The notes: generated by a model from the sequence alone, not told the origin. A stretch of DNA of 64,000 nt from Candidatus Sulfotelmatobacter sp. (GCA_030041475.1 JASHNU010000025.1:1-64000), one strand, 5' to 3'. Counted from the stretch's first letter, positions 19,704-28,108 are shown. Made by a program: numbers and translations.

Positions 19704-19704
19704 G

Positions 19705-20982
19705 TCACTCCACCCACAACGCCGCCGACGCTCCCACCCACGCCATATTCTTGTTGTGATCCACACCCATTTGCAGCCCGCGCCCCATCCGGATAATCGT
19801 TAGCACCGGCTTCAACTCCTCCTGCCAGATGTACATCACCCGTACCTCCGCCTTCGTCCTGCCAAATGGAGTTTCGATCACCGGCTCAAAATGCATCCGC
19901 TCCTGCAAAATGTAATACGGACGTTTCTCCGGCGGAATCGCCGCAATGTCCTCCTTCTTCGGCGCGATCACCACACCCAGCCCGGCAAACGAATACAGCG
20001 GCTTGAGCGCGTAATTCTCCGGATCCGCCGGAATCTCCTGCAGCCGATCCAGAAACCAGGTCTTCGGCACGGACGCATGTTGTAAGTACGGAATCGAAAA
20101 CTTGCTGATGCGGAAATACCAGTTCGGATGTCCCGCCCACTCCACATCCAGCTCATCGCGCCAATCGAAATTCAGTTTGACGTTCTTGCGCTCCAGTTCA
20201 TCCACAATCGCCCGGTTGTAAATGCGCCGGATGGGCACCCGCTTCCCGTCGCGCTCGTAATAAAGCCGCGATCCTTCCTTCTTAATACTGACAATGTCCA
20301 CCGCCCGCACGCCCAGCATCTTCTCCGTCAGCAGAAAATCCGGGAGCGTCTTCTGATGCAGCGGATCGGTCTCCATCAGAACCACGTTCTCTGGATCATG
20401 CGATCCCACAATCGCCCGCCGCAACAGTTGCCGATAAGAGTCCGCATCAAGCCCGCCGAGAAAATACTTCGGCCCACAACCGACCGGCCCATCTCTTTCC
20501 GATGTCATTCCGAACCGCTCCGAAGGGGCGGTGAGGAACCTGCTTTTGTCTGGATGCCATCCCAGTTTCCGCAGGCCATACACGTCGATGTACGCCTCCG
20601 CCAGCGGCCCCTGATACGCATAAAGAGAAGGAAAGGCCTGCAACTCCACGAGCTTCGGCTGCAACTCACCGTGCGCGTCGCGAACCAGTCCGAAATCCAC
20701 CTGCACAAACATCGGGTGCGCCGCCTCATTCGGCACCCTGAATTCCGCCGGCACCGCCTCGTCCGATTTCTTGCGGTACTCCGGATTCTCGACAAGTTGC
20801 CGGATCAACTCCTCTCCATCGCGCACCAGGCGGTCAATCAACTCCTTGGGGAAGAAGCACGGCGTCTCCGATAACCGGAACTGCACGTGCGTCCCGCACG
20901 CGTCATCAATCCGCCGCAGGAATGCCTGATATTTTTCGGGAGTGAAACTCGCGTTGAACTGCTTGCGAAGAGAGGGAATCAT
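19705..20982 (-). CDS. ATP-grasp-like conserved protein of the amide-ligase cluster
   Basis: 425 residues. I do not recognise a named family, but the C-terminal half looks like an ATP-grasp ligase: 'NYALKPLYSFAGLGVVIAP' gives a nucleotide-binding lysine and flexible glycine loop, 'YYILQERM' a hinge and 'KAEVRVMYI' a later strand. The N-terminal half ('LVELQAFPSLYAYQGPLAEAY') is conserved in character but unassigned. No signal or membrane segment is seen. ATG at 20982 is taken; a GTG two codons upstream is possible. It is downstream of the M29 and GCS2 genes, 173 bp away. A short stretch of the protein ('FLTAPSERFGMTSER') is encoded by a dispersed repeat. A role as an amide or peptide ligase is inference. 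Confidence 0.6.
   Translation of the reverse strand: MIPSLRKQFNASFTPEKYQAFLRRIDDACGTHVQFRLSETPCFFPKELIDRLVRDGEELIRQLVENPEYRKKSDEAVPAEFRVPNEAAHPMFVQVDFGLVRDAHGELQPKLVELQAFPSLYAYQGPLAEAYIDVYGLRKLGWHPDKSRFLTAPSERFGMTSERDGPVGCGPKYFLGGLDADSYRQLLRRAIVGSHDPENVVLMETDPLHQKTLPDFLLTEKMLGVRAVDIVSIKKEGSRLYYERDGKRVPIRRIYNRAIVDELERKNVKLNFDWRDELDVEWAGHPNWYFRISKFSIPYLQHASVPKTWFLDRLQEIPADPENYALKPLYSFAGLGVVIAPKKEDIAAIPPEKRPYYILQERMHFEPVIETPFGRTKAEVRVMYIWQEELKPVLTIIRMGRGLQMGVDHNKNMAWVGASAALWVE
20504..20547 (+). repeat. Family A repeat inside the ATP-grasp-like gene
   Basis: 'GTCATTCCGAACCGCTCC' to 'GAGGAACCTGCTTTT' matches the intergenic element seen at 21022, 23456, 25020 and (inverted) 35449. It lies in frame within the coding sequence of the gene at 19705-20982 and adds about 15 residues without a stop. 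Confidence 0.65.
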
Positions 20983-21021
20983 GATCACCGACTCAGATTA
21001 CGGCGATCATTCTACGCGATT

Positions 21022-21087
21022 GTCATTCTGAGCGAAGAAAAGCGCTCACAAAAAATGAGCGCTTTTCGCAGTCGGAGAATCCCTGCC
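21022..21087. repeat. Family A repeat with 12-bp hairpin, M29/ATP-grasp intergenic
   Basis: Begins 'GTCATTCTGAGCGAAG' and ends 'GGAGAATCCCTGC'. The centre is a hairpin GAAAAGCGCTCA / TGAGCGCTTTTC around 21036-21066 with loop CAAAAAA. It could also act as a weak transcription end or mRNA-stability element between the M29 and ATP-grasp-like genes. Confidence 0.55.
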
Positions 21088-21154
21088 CTGTGCTTAAATG
21101 TTTGCTTTCCTCACAAAACTTTGAAACTTCGCCACTTTGTCACCCTGGAACCCT

Positions 21155-22201
21155 TTACACTTCCACCAGAAACTTCCCCTCACTCATAATCTGGTGGTCA
21201 TCGACCCAGATGTTGAACTTCCGTCCCACCACATCAATATGCGTGGTTGAGTCCCACTCCGCGCCGGTGTGCGCGCCGTAGGGATTTCCAAACGCAATAT
21301 GCACGCCAGGATATTTCTCATCCTGCAGAATCTGTCCGATCACATTTTTCAAATCAATGTTGGTCCCTATCGCGAACTCGCCCACGCGGTCGCTGTTCTC
21401 GTCGGTATGCGTGTATTTCCAGAAATCATTTTCCAGTTCCCGATTTTCCGAATGCGCCTCGGTCAGCCGGTTGCTCTTCATCCGTACTGTCAGCGGATTT
21501 TCCTCGAGGTTGCCGAACTTCGCGCAAAGATAATCGCCGACCACCCCGTCAATCACAAACGTGCCGTTCACCTCGCCCGGGGTAGTAAAAATTTCTCCGC
21601 CCGGCAGATTGCCCCACTTTTCCGGCGAAATAATTCCGCTCGTCTTCAGCCACTTGTAATTTGGATTCAGCGTCGCAGTCAGGTCCGTGCCCGCCGCAGT
21701 TGTCGCGCGCACCTTCTTCGCCTTCCGCACCATCTCCACCACTTTCTGACTGAGCCGGTCCACGCGCCCGAAATCCGCCCGCATGCCTTCCAGCATGATC
21801 TGCCGGTTGATGTTGACCATGTGCGCATGCCGGATCTTGCGCCGGTTCACCACGTCTGTCATCTGAATGCGCGTCCGCAATTCGTTCCGCTGCGCCTGCA
21901 CTGCGAAGATCGAAACCCGCGAAATTTCCAGGTGATCGAGAATCTCCCGCGGCAAATCCGTCAGGGGACGCTTCGCCACTTCCTCGAGCACCCAGGCGCG
22001 ATACGGAGCCCCCACTTTTTCAAGTTCGGCCACAATCGCCGCCGCGATTTCAATGGTCGCCAGATCGGTAATCACGCACACGCGTTCGCTGCGCTGCACG
22101 CGCAGACAGACATTTACAGCGTTGTTTGCACCAGGGGTATACTCCGGATCGAAGGGAAGTTCTCTCAGATCGATGTGGCCAGACTTATCAGAAATGCTCA
22201 T
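21155..22201 (-). CDS. M29-type metallopeptidase (aminopeptidase T-like)
   Basis: 348 residues resembling family M29 thermophilic metalloproteases, which are cytoplasmic dimetal aminopeptidases. The probable ligands are all present: Glu in 'LPGGEIFTTP', Glu in 'RVGEFAIGTN', the strand 'DEKYPGVHIAFGN' with its His, and 'STTHIDVVG' with His and Asp. The N-terminal half is the usual helical/Rossmann-like region. It starts at the stop of the upstream ligase gene in a TAATG overlap, so the two are translationally coupled. A peptidase coupled to an amide ligase suggests trimming or turnover of the product; this is inference. It could also be a general aminopeptidase. Confidence 0.82.
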   Translation of the reverse strand: MSISDKSGHIDLRELPFDPEYTPGANNAVNVCLRVQRSERVCVITDLATIEIAAAIVAELEKVGAPYRAWVLEEVAKRPLTDLPREILDHLEISRVSIFAVQAQRNELRTRIQMTDVVNRRKIRHAHMVNINRQIMLEGMRADFGRVDRLSQKVVEMVRKAKKVRATTAAGTDLTATLNPNYKWLKTSGIISPEKWGNLPGGEIFTTPGEVNGTFVIDGVVGDYLCAKFGNLEENPLTVRMKSNRLTEAHSENRELENDFWKYTHTDENSDRVGEFAIGTNIDLKNVIGQILQDEKYPGVHIAFGNPYGAHTGAEWDSTTHIDVVGRKFNIWVDDHQIMSEGKFLVEV

Positions 22202-23337
22202 TACCCAACTTTCTCGAGCGAAGCGGGCTCTTCCACCAACCCTGCTTCAGTCTCTTCAATAATGTAATCGACTACTTTTTTCAAATCTCCAGTCTCCTGG
22301 AACAGGCGCAGCTGCCGGTCCGCGCCGCTGCCCGTTTCCAAAATCCTTCGGATGTAATTCAACTCCTCGCGCGAGCCCAACTCGTCCACAACATCGTCCA
22401 CAAAATCCAGGTACTCATTGATCAGGTCGCGCGTCGGAACTTCCTTCTGCTTGCCGAAATCAATCAGCTTTCCGTTCAGTCCGTACCGCGACGCCCGCCA
22501 CTTGTTCTCCATGATCAGCGCCCGCCGATACAGCCGGAATCCCTGATTCGCGGCATACAGCTTGTACAACTTGGCCACTGTCGCCTGAATCAGCGCCGCC
22601 AGTGCGATCGTCTCGTCGGCACGCATGGGAATGTCGCACACTCGAAATTCGATTGTGTTGAAGAAGGGATGCGGCCGGATGTCCCACCAGATCTTTTTCG
22701 CGTTATCAATGCAGTTGGTCTTGATCAGCAGCTTGATGAAGTTTTCGTACTCGCCCCAGCTCGGAAAATAATCCGGAATATTCGTCCGCGGAAACTTGTC
22801 GAACACCTTGCAGCGGTACGACTTCAGCCCAGTGTTCATCCCAAGCCAGAACGGCGAATTGGTTGAGAGCGCCAGAATGTGCGGCAGAAAATACCGCGCA
22901 TGATTCATCATATGGATCGCGGTCTCGCGATCCTCAATTCCGATGTGCACATGCAGTCCAAAAATCAGGTTCGCCCGCGCCACCAGCTGCATGTCCTCGA
23001 CAATATTCTTGTACCGATCGTCGGGATAAATTTCCTGCACCTTCCAGTCCGCAAACGGATGCGTCGCCACCGACGCCACCCGCAGACCGCTTTCCCGTGC
23101 CAGGCGGATGATGTGCCGCCGCAGCTCCTTCACCTCGGCCTTGGCTTCCTTGATGTTCTTGCAAATCCCCGTCCCGACTTCCACCACCGACTGATGCAGC
23201 TCCGCCTTCACCCGCTCCTGTAGCACCATCTTGCCGCGCTCGAGCAGCTCCGCCTGGATATGCGAACGCAGATCCCGCGTGACCGGATCGATCGTCTGAT
23301 ATTCCTCTTCAATCCCGATGGTAAATGTCGGCAGCAT
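22201..23337 (-). CDS. Carboxylate-amine ligase, GCS2 (YbdK-like)
   Basis: 378 residues of the glutamate-cysteine ligase type 2 family within the glutamine-synthetase-like ligase fold. Motifs: 'IGIEEEYQTIDP' (metal Glu residues) at residues 7-18, 'GLHVHIGIEDRE' in the middle, and 'IEFRVCDIPMRADE' near the C-terminus. The family joins a carboxylate, often glutamate, to an amine with ATP; E. coli YbdK has weak glutamate-cysteine ligase activity. The actual substrates are unknown. It is coupled by TAATG to the M29 gene and is preceded by a small membrane-protein gene and an ATP-grasp ligase gene, so a two-step peptide-like product is possible. Confidence 0.87.
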   Translation of the reverse strand: MLPTFTIGIEEEYQTIDPVTRDLRSHIQAELLERGKMVLQERVKAELHQSVVEVGTGICKNIKEAKAEVKELRRHIIRLARESGLRVASVATHPFADWKVQEIYPDDRYKNIVEDMQLVARANLIFGLHVHIGIEDRETAIHMMNHARYFLPHILALSTNSPFWLGMNTGLKSYRCKVFDKFPRTNIPDYFPSWGEYENFIKLLIKTNCIDNAKKIWWDIRPHPFFNTIEFRVCDIPMRADETIALAALIQATVAKLYKLYAANQGFRLYRRALIMENKWRASRYGLNGKLIDFGKQKEVPTRDLINEYLDFVDDVVDELGSREELNYIRRILETGSGADRQLRLFQETGDLKKVVDYIIEETEAGLVEEPASLEKVG

Positions 23338-23667
23338 AAAGACTCATGTCGGGACAGCCGCCCTCCGTCGGGGTCCCCGGCGCGCCCGGTTTTGGCGTGA
23401 CGGGGTGATCAGCTGTCCGGCCGAGCGAAGCTCGGCAGCAATCTGACGTACGGTTGTCATTCCGAGCGGAGCGAGGAATCTGCTGTCCGCCGGTCAGAAC
23501 TAGGCCTTAACAGTATATCAACGATAGAAAGAAGACCGGCCCAATCCGTGCCTGCGGTTACCTTCGTTTTGCGCCACGCGGGCCGCCTGGTTTTCTGGAC
23601 CACCGTCTGCGGACGATCAGATGCCATCCGTGACTTGCGAGGCGATCTTTTCTTCAAAGCCCTAGCG
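23338..23667. other. Intergenic, 330 bp with repeat elements
   Basis: No coding sequence is supported here. The stretch holds a small hairpin CCGAGC-GAA-GCTCGG at 23421-23435 and a family A repeat ('GTCATTCCGAGCGGAGCGAG') at 23456-23487. The leader of the GCS2 gene must begin in this interval or be read through from upstream; no convincing promoter was seen. Confidence 0.6.
23456..23487. repeat. Family A repeat (intergenic copy before GCS2 gene)
   Basis: 'GTCATTCCGAGCGGAGCGAG' then 'GAATCTGCT', the cleanest copy of the family A element in the window. Confidence 0.65.
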
Positions 23668-24009
23668 TCACCTTCTCAGCAGCCACGCGGACCGTGCAAA
23701 AAAGACCATCAGGACAAGCATCAATCCGCTCATGGCGATCGTCGCCACACCGACGACGTTCCTGAAGAAGTTGTTGCGCGAAAAACTTCGCCACAACCAG
23801 ACAATCGCCACAAGCTGGCTGGTGAGCAAGGTCGCGACTCCCCACAGAACAAGCATCTCAGCAAACCCGCCCGTGACCGCAGCCAGTCCAGTCGCCTTTG
23901 CCGTCCACATGTCTCGGAGCACGTAGCCAAACTCGATCAAAGTGGCGACCCAAGGCGCCCAAGCCAGTAACACAGCCCACCAGAATCGTGCGCTCGGTTG
24001 CTCATTCAC
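23668..24009 (-). CDS. Small three-helix membrane protein
   Basis: 113 residues, not recognised. Hydrophobic segments at about 9-28, 44-68 and 84-107 suggest three membrane helices with basic loops. The GTG start at 24009 lies 6 bp after the stop of the ATP-grasp ligase, so it belongs to the same unit, although no strong ribosome-binding site is visible. It may be a membrane partner or exporter component for the cluster, but nothing in the sequence proves this. Confidence 0.6.
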   Translation of the reverse strand: MNEQPSARFWWAVLLAWAPWVATLIEFGYVLRDMWTAKATGLAAVTGGFAEMLVLWGVATLLTSQLVAIVWLWRSFSRNNFFRNVVGVATIAMSGLMLVLMVFFARSAWLLRR

Positions 24010-24015
24010 GGACGT

Positions 24016-24999
24016 CTATGCCTTCGATCTTTTTCTCGCGGCGACCTTGGGAAGCGGAGCATCCCCGCCCGCCAGAAACTCCGCCCACCGCATCTCCTTC
24101 ACCGGACTCTCCCCGCTCGTCGCCAGTTTCACCGACATCTCTGCGACGGCATTCACAATCCAGTCGAAATTCTCCTGCCCTACCGACGTAATCTCCGCAT
24201 CCGGCGCCGGATTCAGAAAGTCAATCGCATAGGGCACACCGCCCTCCACCGCAAACTCCACCGTGTTCAAGTCGTACCCCAGCGCACGGCACAAAGCCAC
24301 TGCATCTTTTTCGATTCTGCCCCTCAAAGCCTCCGTAGACGGCGGCGGGTTCCCCTTCACGTAGCGCTCATGATGCGGCGCCTTCGGATCGTACTTCATG
24401 ATGTGCACCTTCTCCTGCCCCACCACATAGCAGCGGTAATACTCGTCAAACTCCACGCCGTGCTGCAGCGTCATGCACAAGTCACCTGTCTGGTTGTAGT
24501 GATGAAAGAATTCCTCTGGCGAATGCACCTTGTACACATGCTTCCATCCGCCGCCGGAATACGGCTTCAGGAACGCCGGAAAGCCGACATAGTCGAAAAG
24601 CTCCTGCCAGTTCAGCGGATAAATCAGATTCCGCATGGACTTGTCCGTTGTGTCCGGAGGATGCTTGTGGTGCGGCAGAACCACCGTCGGCGGAATGGCC
24701 ACGCCCATCTTGTGCGCCAGCGAATAATTGAAGAACTTGTCGTCAGCCGTCCACCAGAACGGATTGTTCACCACAATCGTCCCGTGCAGCACGGCGTTCT
24801 TCAACCACGCGCGATAAAACGGAATGTCCTGCGAAATCCGGTCGATCACGACGGCATACTTCTTCGGCTCATCCATCCGGATGCCGCCGATCTTCACAAA
24901 CTCCGCCTCAACGCCGTCGACCTTCATCGCGTTGATCTTCTCCACCACGGCGGGCGGAAACGTGTTCTCCATGCCAAACAACAGCCCAATCTTTTTCAT
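24016..24999 (-). CDS. ATP-grasp ligase (D-Ala-D-Ala ligase/RimK-like)
   Basis: 327 residues. 'MKKIGLLFGMENTFP' begins the pre-ATP-grasp domain. 'YVGFPAFLKPYSGGGWKHVY' holds the ATP-binding Lys and Gly-rich loop, 'LMTLQ'-like hinge is 'DLCMTLQHGVEF', and 'VEFAVEGGVPYAIDFLNPAPD' gives the Glu/Asp/Asn metal ligands of the ATP-grasp core. Such enzymes form amide bonds through acyl-phosphates. The substrate is unknown. A clear ribosome-binding site (AAGGTGGAG) precedes the ATG. The gene lies between the esterase and the small membrane-protein genes, all on the reverse strand, with a family A repeat in the gap to the esterase. Confidence 0.85.
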   Translation of the reverse strand: MKKIGLLFGMENTFPPAVVEKINAMKVDGVEAEFVKIGGIRMDEPKKYAVVIDRISQDIPFYRAWLKNAVLHGTIVVNNPFWWTADDKFFNYSLAHKMGVAIPPTVVLPHHKHPPDTTDKSMRNLIYPLNWQELFDYVGFPAFLKPYSGGGWKHVYKVHSPEEFFHHYNQTGDLCMTLQHGVEFDEYYRCYVVGQEKVHIMKYDPKAPHHERYVKGNPPPSTEALRGRIEKDAVALCRALGYDLNTVEFAVEGGVPYAIDFLNPAPDAEITSVGQENFDWIVNAVAEMSVKLATSGESPVKEMRWAEFLAGGDAPLPKVAARKRSKA

Positions 25000-25019
25000 T
25001 GCAACTCCACCTTCATGTT

Positions 25020-25056
25020 GTCATTCCGAGCGGCTTGAGCCGAGGAATCCGCTTTT
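25020..25056. repeat. Family A repeat (esterase/ATP-grasp gap)
   Basis: 'GTCATTCCGAGCGGCTTGAG' to 'GAGGAATCCGCTTTT', with a small inner palindrome CGGCTTGAGCCG. Confidence 0.65.
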
Positions 25057-25101
25057 AGCTGCGCAGTGCGACAAGCCTTACTAACGGGGCACGACTAACG
25101 A

Positions 25102-25812
25102 CTAGAAGTACTTCCCCGCCATCCTCTGCCACAGCGGCCAGTCATGCTTCGAATGATCGCCCCACACATCCAGCCAGTGCGGAATCGCCTTCGCGTTCAG
25201 CATCGCCGAAAACTTGATGTTCTGATCCAGGCACATATCCCAATCCGCCGATCCCAGCACGAGCTTCATCTGCCGGTAGCGGCTCAGAAACCAGTCATCG
25301 GACAAATTCGGCACGTAGTCCGGAGGATTATTGAAGTAGCAATTGTCGTCGTAATATCCGTCTAGAAATTGCTTGATGTCGAACGACCCGCTCATGCTCA
25401 CGCAATGCGTCACCACATCCGGATGTTTCAGCGCGAAATTCACGCAGTGATATCCGCCAAAACTGCAGCCCGTCACCGCCAGCTGCCACGCCGGATTCTT
25501 CCACCGGACGAAAGGAAGGAATTCGTGCAGAATGTGGCGCTCGTACTGCAAATGCCGCAGTACCCTCACCCACGGATGCACGCTCCGGTTGTACCAGCTC
25601 TCCAAATCCACGCCGTCGGGGCAGAACACCTGCAGCTCGCCGCGCTCGATCTTCGGCGCGAGTACACCAATCATGCCCCGGTCTTCGTACTCGAAAAACT
25701 TCCCCATGGAAGTGGGGAACACCAGCAGGGGCATGCCGGCATGGCCGAACACCAGCGCCTCCATCTCACGATGCAGTTCCTGGCTGTATCCCTTGTGATA
25801 TTCGCGATTCAT
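25102..25812 (-). CDS. Alpha/beta-hydrolase esterase (esterase D-like)
   Basis: 236 residues of the putative esterase family (PF00756 type). The nucleophile elbow is 'GCSFGGYH' (GxSxG), an Asp candidate follows 'VLGSADWDMC', and the catalytic His is in 'WGDHSKHDWPLW'. 'MPLLVFPTSMGKFFEYED' is the oxyanion-strand region. No signal peptide, so it is probably cytoplasmic. The ATG at 25812 has a GGGAAAAAAG site and overlaps the end of the upstream membrane-protein gene by 47 bp. Within the cluster it may release or hydrolyse an ester or thioester of the product; that is inference. Confidence 0.85.
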   Translation of the reverse strand: MNREYHKGYSQELHREMEALVFGHAGMPLLVFPTSMGKFFEYEDRGMIGVLAPKIERGELQVFCPDGVDLESWYNRSVHPWVRVLRHLQYERHILHEFLPFVRWKNPAWQLAVTGCSFGGYHCVNFALKHPDVVTHCVSMSGSFDIKQFLDGYYDDNCYFNNPPDYVPNLSDDWFLSRYRQMKLVLGSADWDMCLDQNIKFSAMLNAKAIPHWLDVWGDHSKHDWPLWQRMAGKYF

Positions 25813-26449
25813 TTCTTTTTTCCCGGCGTTTATCCAGGCGCACAAACTCCTCAAGAAACGCGACGCACACGACTGCCGCCGTCGTCAGCGACGCGAACAT
25901 AGCGGGTCGCGGGCAACAACCCCTCCACCTCAGAACGGCATCCACCAGCGGAAAGAACCACGCCCCAAGCACGGGAGCATAAATCAGTGACAACCCAATG
26001 TCATGCTTAATGAGCACAAACCCCAGCAATCTGAAGCTGGCTTTAACGCGGCTCTTAAAATTCAATAACGGTGGCGAAAACCTGTCTTCGAGTTCATGGC
26101 CTCGCCGTATCAGAAGCTCGTAGAGTTCGCTGTTGCGCAGATCGTAGACGGTCACGCCCAGCGTAGCCAGAAAACCCAGAGACGAGAGTAAACCAACAAG
26201 CGCGTAGTCGAAAGCTGCTGCGTCTGCAACCGAAGAAGCAGATCCAACCGCGTCGGCGGAGTGCGCCGCAATCAGCTTCGACAACAACGTCACCGCCGCT
26301 CCGCTGAGTGCAGGAACCAGTGCGAGGAGCTTGAATCGAATCTCAGCCAGCATTCGATAGTTGCTGTTGATCTGGTCGTATTCCGCCTTCCACTCCTCCG
26401 AGTAGCCGATCGGATGCGCTGTGCCCCTGCCCATGGTGACTTCAGGCAT
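25766..26449 (-). CDS. Four-helix membrane protein of unknown function
   Basis: 227 residues, not recognised. Hydrophobic segments lie at about 42-64, 80-102, 138-168 (long, perhaps two) and 184-204; the N-terminal 40 residues are soluble and the tail is highly charged. The ATG at 26449 is preferred because a perfect GGAGG stands 5 bases before it, over a TTG four codons upstream. Its 3' end overlaps the esterase gene by 47 bp, which suggests co-expression. It may be the first gene of the reverse-strand cluster. Confidence 0.6.
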   Translation of the reverse strand: MPEVTMGRGTAHPIGYSEEWKAEYDQINSNYRMLAEIRFKLLALVPALSGAAVTLLSKLIAAHSADAVGSASSVADAAAFDYALVGLLSSLGFLATLGVTVYDLRNSELYELLIRRGHELEDRFSPPLLNFKSRVKASFRLLGFVLIKHDIGLSLIYAPVLGAWFFPLVDAVLRWRGCCPRPAMFASLTTAAVVCVAFLEEFVRLDKRREKRNESRISQGIQPGTAS

Positions 26450-26800
26450 ACAAGCCTCCAATCAATCCAACGAAAGAGCCTGCCGAAAGCCGGTCTATAG
26501 TTTCCGGATACTCTGGTCCTTGAACAAGGTAAGTGCTCATGCACCACAGCCGGAGTATCTTACCCGATCGGTGCGATCAAGCGCGCAAAGGCTGGTGCCC
26601 GGAATACAAAACAAAAGGCCTGCTCGTTCCGAAAGCAGGCCGTTATGCAAGCTAGGCTCTGTTCGAGGCAGGCGGCTCGGGCTAACGCCGCCGGAACACC
26701 GCCGTGGAAGCCGGAAATGCCAGGTTTTCCGGGTACACGCCGACCCTCACGGTCTGCGCCGCCCTTCCGGAACAGCCACAAAACCGTGGTTCTCCCCGCG
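26450..26800. other. Intergenic, 351 bp
   Basis: No gene is supported. It includes a hairpin GGCCTGCT / AGCAGGCC around 26614-26639 which, read on the reverse strand, is followed by TTTTGTTTTG and so is a good terminator for a reverse-strand gene further right, such as the 29-residue ORF at 26801. Confidence 0.6.
26606..26640 (-). terminator. Rho-independent terminator (reverse strand)
   Basis: On the reverse strand: GGCCTGCTTT-CGGAACG-AGCAGGCC followed by TTTTGTTTTG. It would end transcription arriving from higher coordinates. Confidence 0.65.
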
Positions 26801-26890
26801 CTATCGCTTGTACAGAAAAATCGCCAGAATGACGAGGACGACGGTGATGATCCAGAGGATTGTGTTCTTGCTGCTCTTGTCTTCCGCCAT
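26801..26890 (-). CDS. Possible 29-residue single-helix membrane protein
   Basis: A short frame, ATG at 26890 to TAG at 26801. It encodes a polar N-terminus ('MAEDKSSKN'), one hydrophobic helix of about 17 residues ('ILWIITVVLVILAIFL') and the tail 'YKR'. This is the classic layout of a bacterial small membrane protein. The ribosome-binding site is weak (AGGG close to the ATG). The terminator at 26606-26640 lies on the right strand downstream. Not recognised as a known family. Confidence 0.45.
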   Translation of the reverse strand: MAEDKSSKNTILWIITVVLVILAIFLYKR

Positions 26891-27002
26891 GGCCCTAGAG
26901 TACAGCACAGTCCGTCGTCATCTTCAAGTGCCTCGTGAAGTCACCTTTCAGACCCGCCATTGCCCGTCGTGAATCAACTTTGAGCCGTGGCGAGACGGGT
27001 GC

Positions 27003-27782
27003 TCAGGGTTTCGTCGATCCCGCCGCTGTTTTCCGCTTGTACCCCGTCAGCTTGACGGTCTCGCGGATGTGCACCGACTGGGCGCGAAAATGCAGCGTGT
27101 CATCCACGCGCGCATAGGCTGGAAACCAGTATCCATCCACCAGCTGCCGGTAACTTACAAATGTCGGCCGCAGCTCCTGCGGCCCTTTCTTCTTCTTTGG
27201 CGCATCCGGTATGCTCTTGCCGCACACTTTCACGATCTCGAAGTCGCGATTGTCCACCCACACCTTGCCTTCAAAATACCGTTTGTTTTTTTCCGGCTTC
27301 TTGGCGACGATGTGAAACAGATAAGTATCCAGGTCATCTACATGCTGTTGGCCGGAGTACGTCAGGTTGTACTGCGGCAGGTCTTCCGTGGTGAGAATCA
27401 GCGGCATGAAGGTGCGGATGTCCTCCATGTCTTCCTCTGACAACTGCACCCCGCGCAGCGTCGACTGCTCGGCGAAAGTCACGAGTTCCGTGCGCTTTCC
27501 TTTGTCGTCGTAAGAAACCGTGGCGACTTCGTGAAACTGCCCGTCGACAGTGATGTCGCTGAGCGTCTGCACCAGCACATCCTGTATGAAGCTGTAATGC
27601 GTGCGCGCTTCTTTGACTTTCGTTTCCTGCGCCGCAAACTTCTGGATGATCTGCTCCGGCGTAATATCCTTCGGTGGCGACGTGTCAAGATCGCCATTGC
27701 CGGCGGAGCAGTCGGTCTGTGCCGCCGCACTCGCGGCCACGATTAGAAGCGCAGTGACCACGGCCGCCAGCTTCATTGCCAT
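27003..27782 (-). CDS. Secreted lipoprotein-sorting-like protein
   Basis: 259 residues with a signal peptide ('LAAVVTALLIVAASAAAQ'). The body reads as the LolA/LolB-like beta-sheet group common in acidobacteria: 'FAAQETKVKEARTHYSF', 'RYFEGKVWVDNRDFEIVKV' and 'YRQLVDGYWFPAYAR' are typical strands of 'outer membrane lipoprotein-sorting protein' homologues. It should act in the periplasm, perhaps binding a lipid. Starts at 27782 and 27776 are both possible; both retain the signal peptide. It is a single gene. Confidence 0.7.
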   Translation of the reverse strand: MAMKLAAVVTALLIVAASAAAQTDCSAGNGDLDTSPPKDITPEQIIQKFAAQETKVKEARTHYSFIQDVLVQTLSDITVDGQFHEVATVSYDDKGKRTELVTFAEQSTLRGVQLSEEDMEDIRTFMPLILTTEDLPQYNLTYSGQQHVDDLDTYLFHIVAKKPEKNKRYFEGKVWVDNRDFEIVKVCGKSIPDAPKKKKGPQELRPTFVSYRQLVDGYWFPAYARVDDTLHFRAQSVHIRETVKLTGYKRKTAAGSTKP

Positions 27783-28108
27783 TCGTGTTCCGTTTCGGTT
27801 CGCCTCAGCATTGCCCACAATCATGTCGCTCGCTCCGTCTCGAGCCCGCAACCGAAACATACAACCGCACGTGCAGCCTGCGCAAACGCCACTGGGATGG
27901 TCACCGCCTGCGGCACTTGTCGCAGGCTCCCCGCGGAAAGGCAGAGCCCCCGCCCGGCGCGGCTTTTCGCCCGATTTCCCCTCATTCCCTAAATGTGCAA
28001 AGTGTTGCGCCCTGCTTCATGTATTGCTTGTAAGATTAAGAAAATAAATAGCTCTAGATTGGTACAGGGGTTGCACTTGTAGGTTGTGAAATCAAGGTGA
28101 CAAACGCT
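27783..28108. other. Divergent intergenic region, 326 bp
   Basis: No gene is supported. A hairpin GCCTGCG / CGCAGGC spans 27906-27927. The promoters of the two diverging genes must lie here; the A/T-rich stretch at about 28025-28060 is the likely place for the forward one, but no clear -35/-10 pair could be fixed. Confidence 0.5.
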
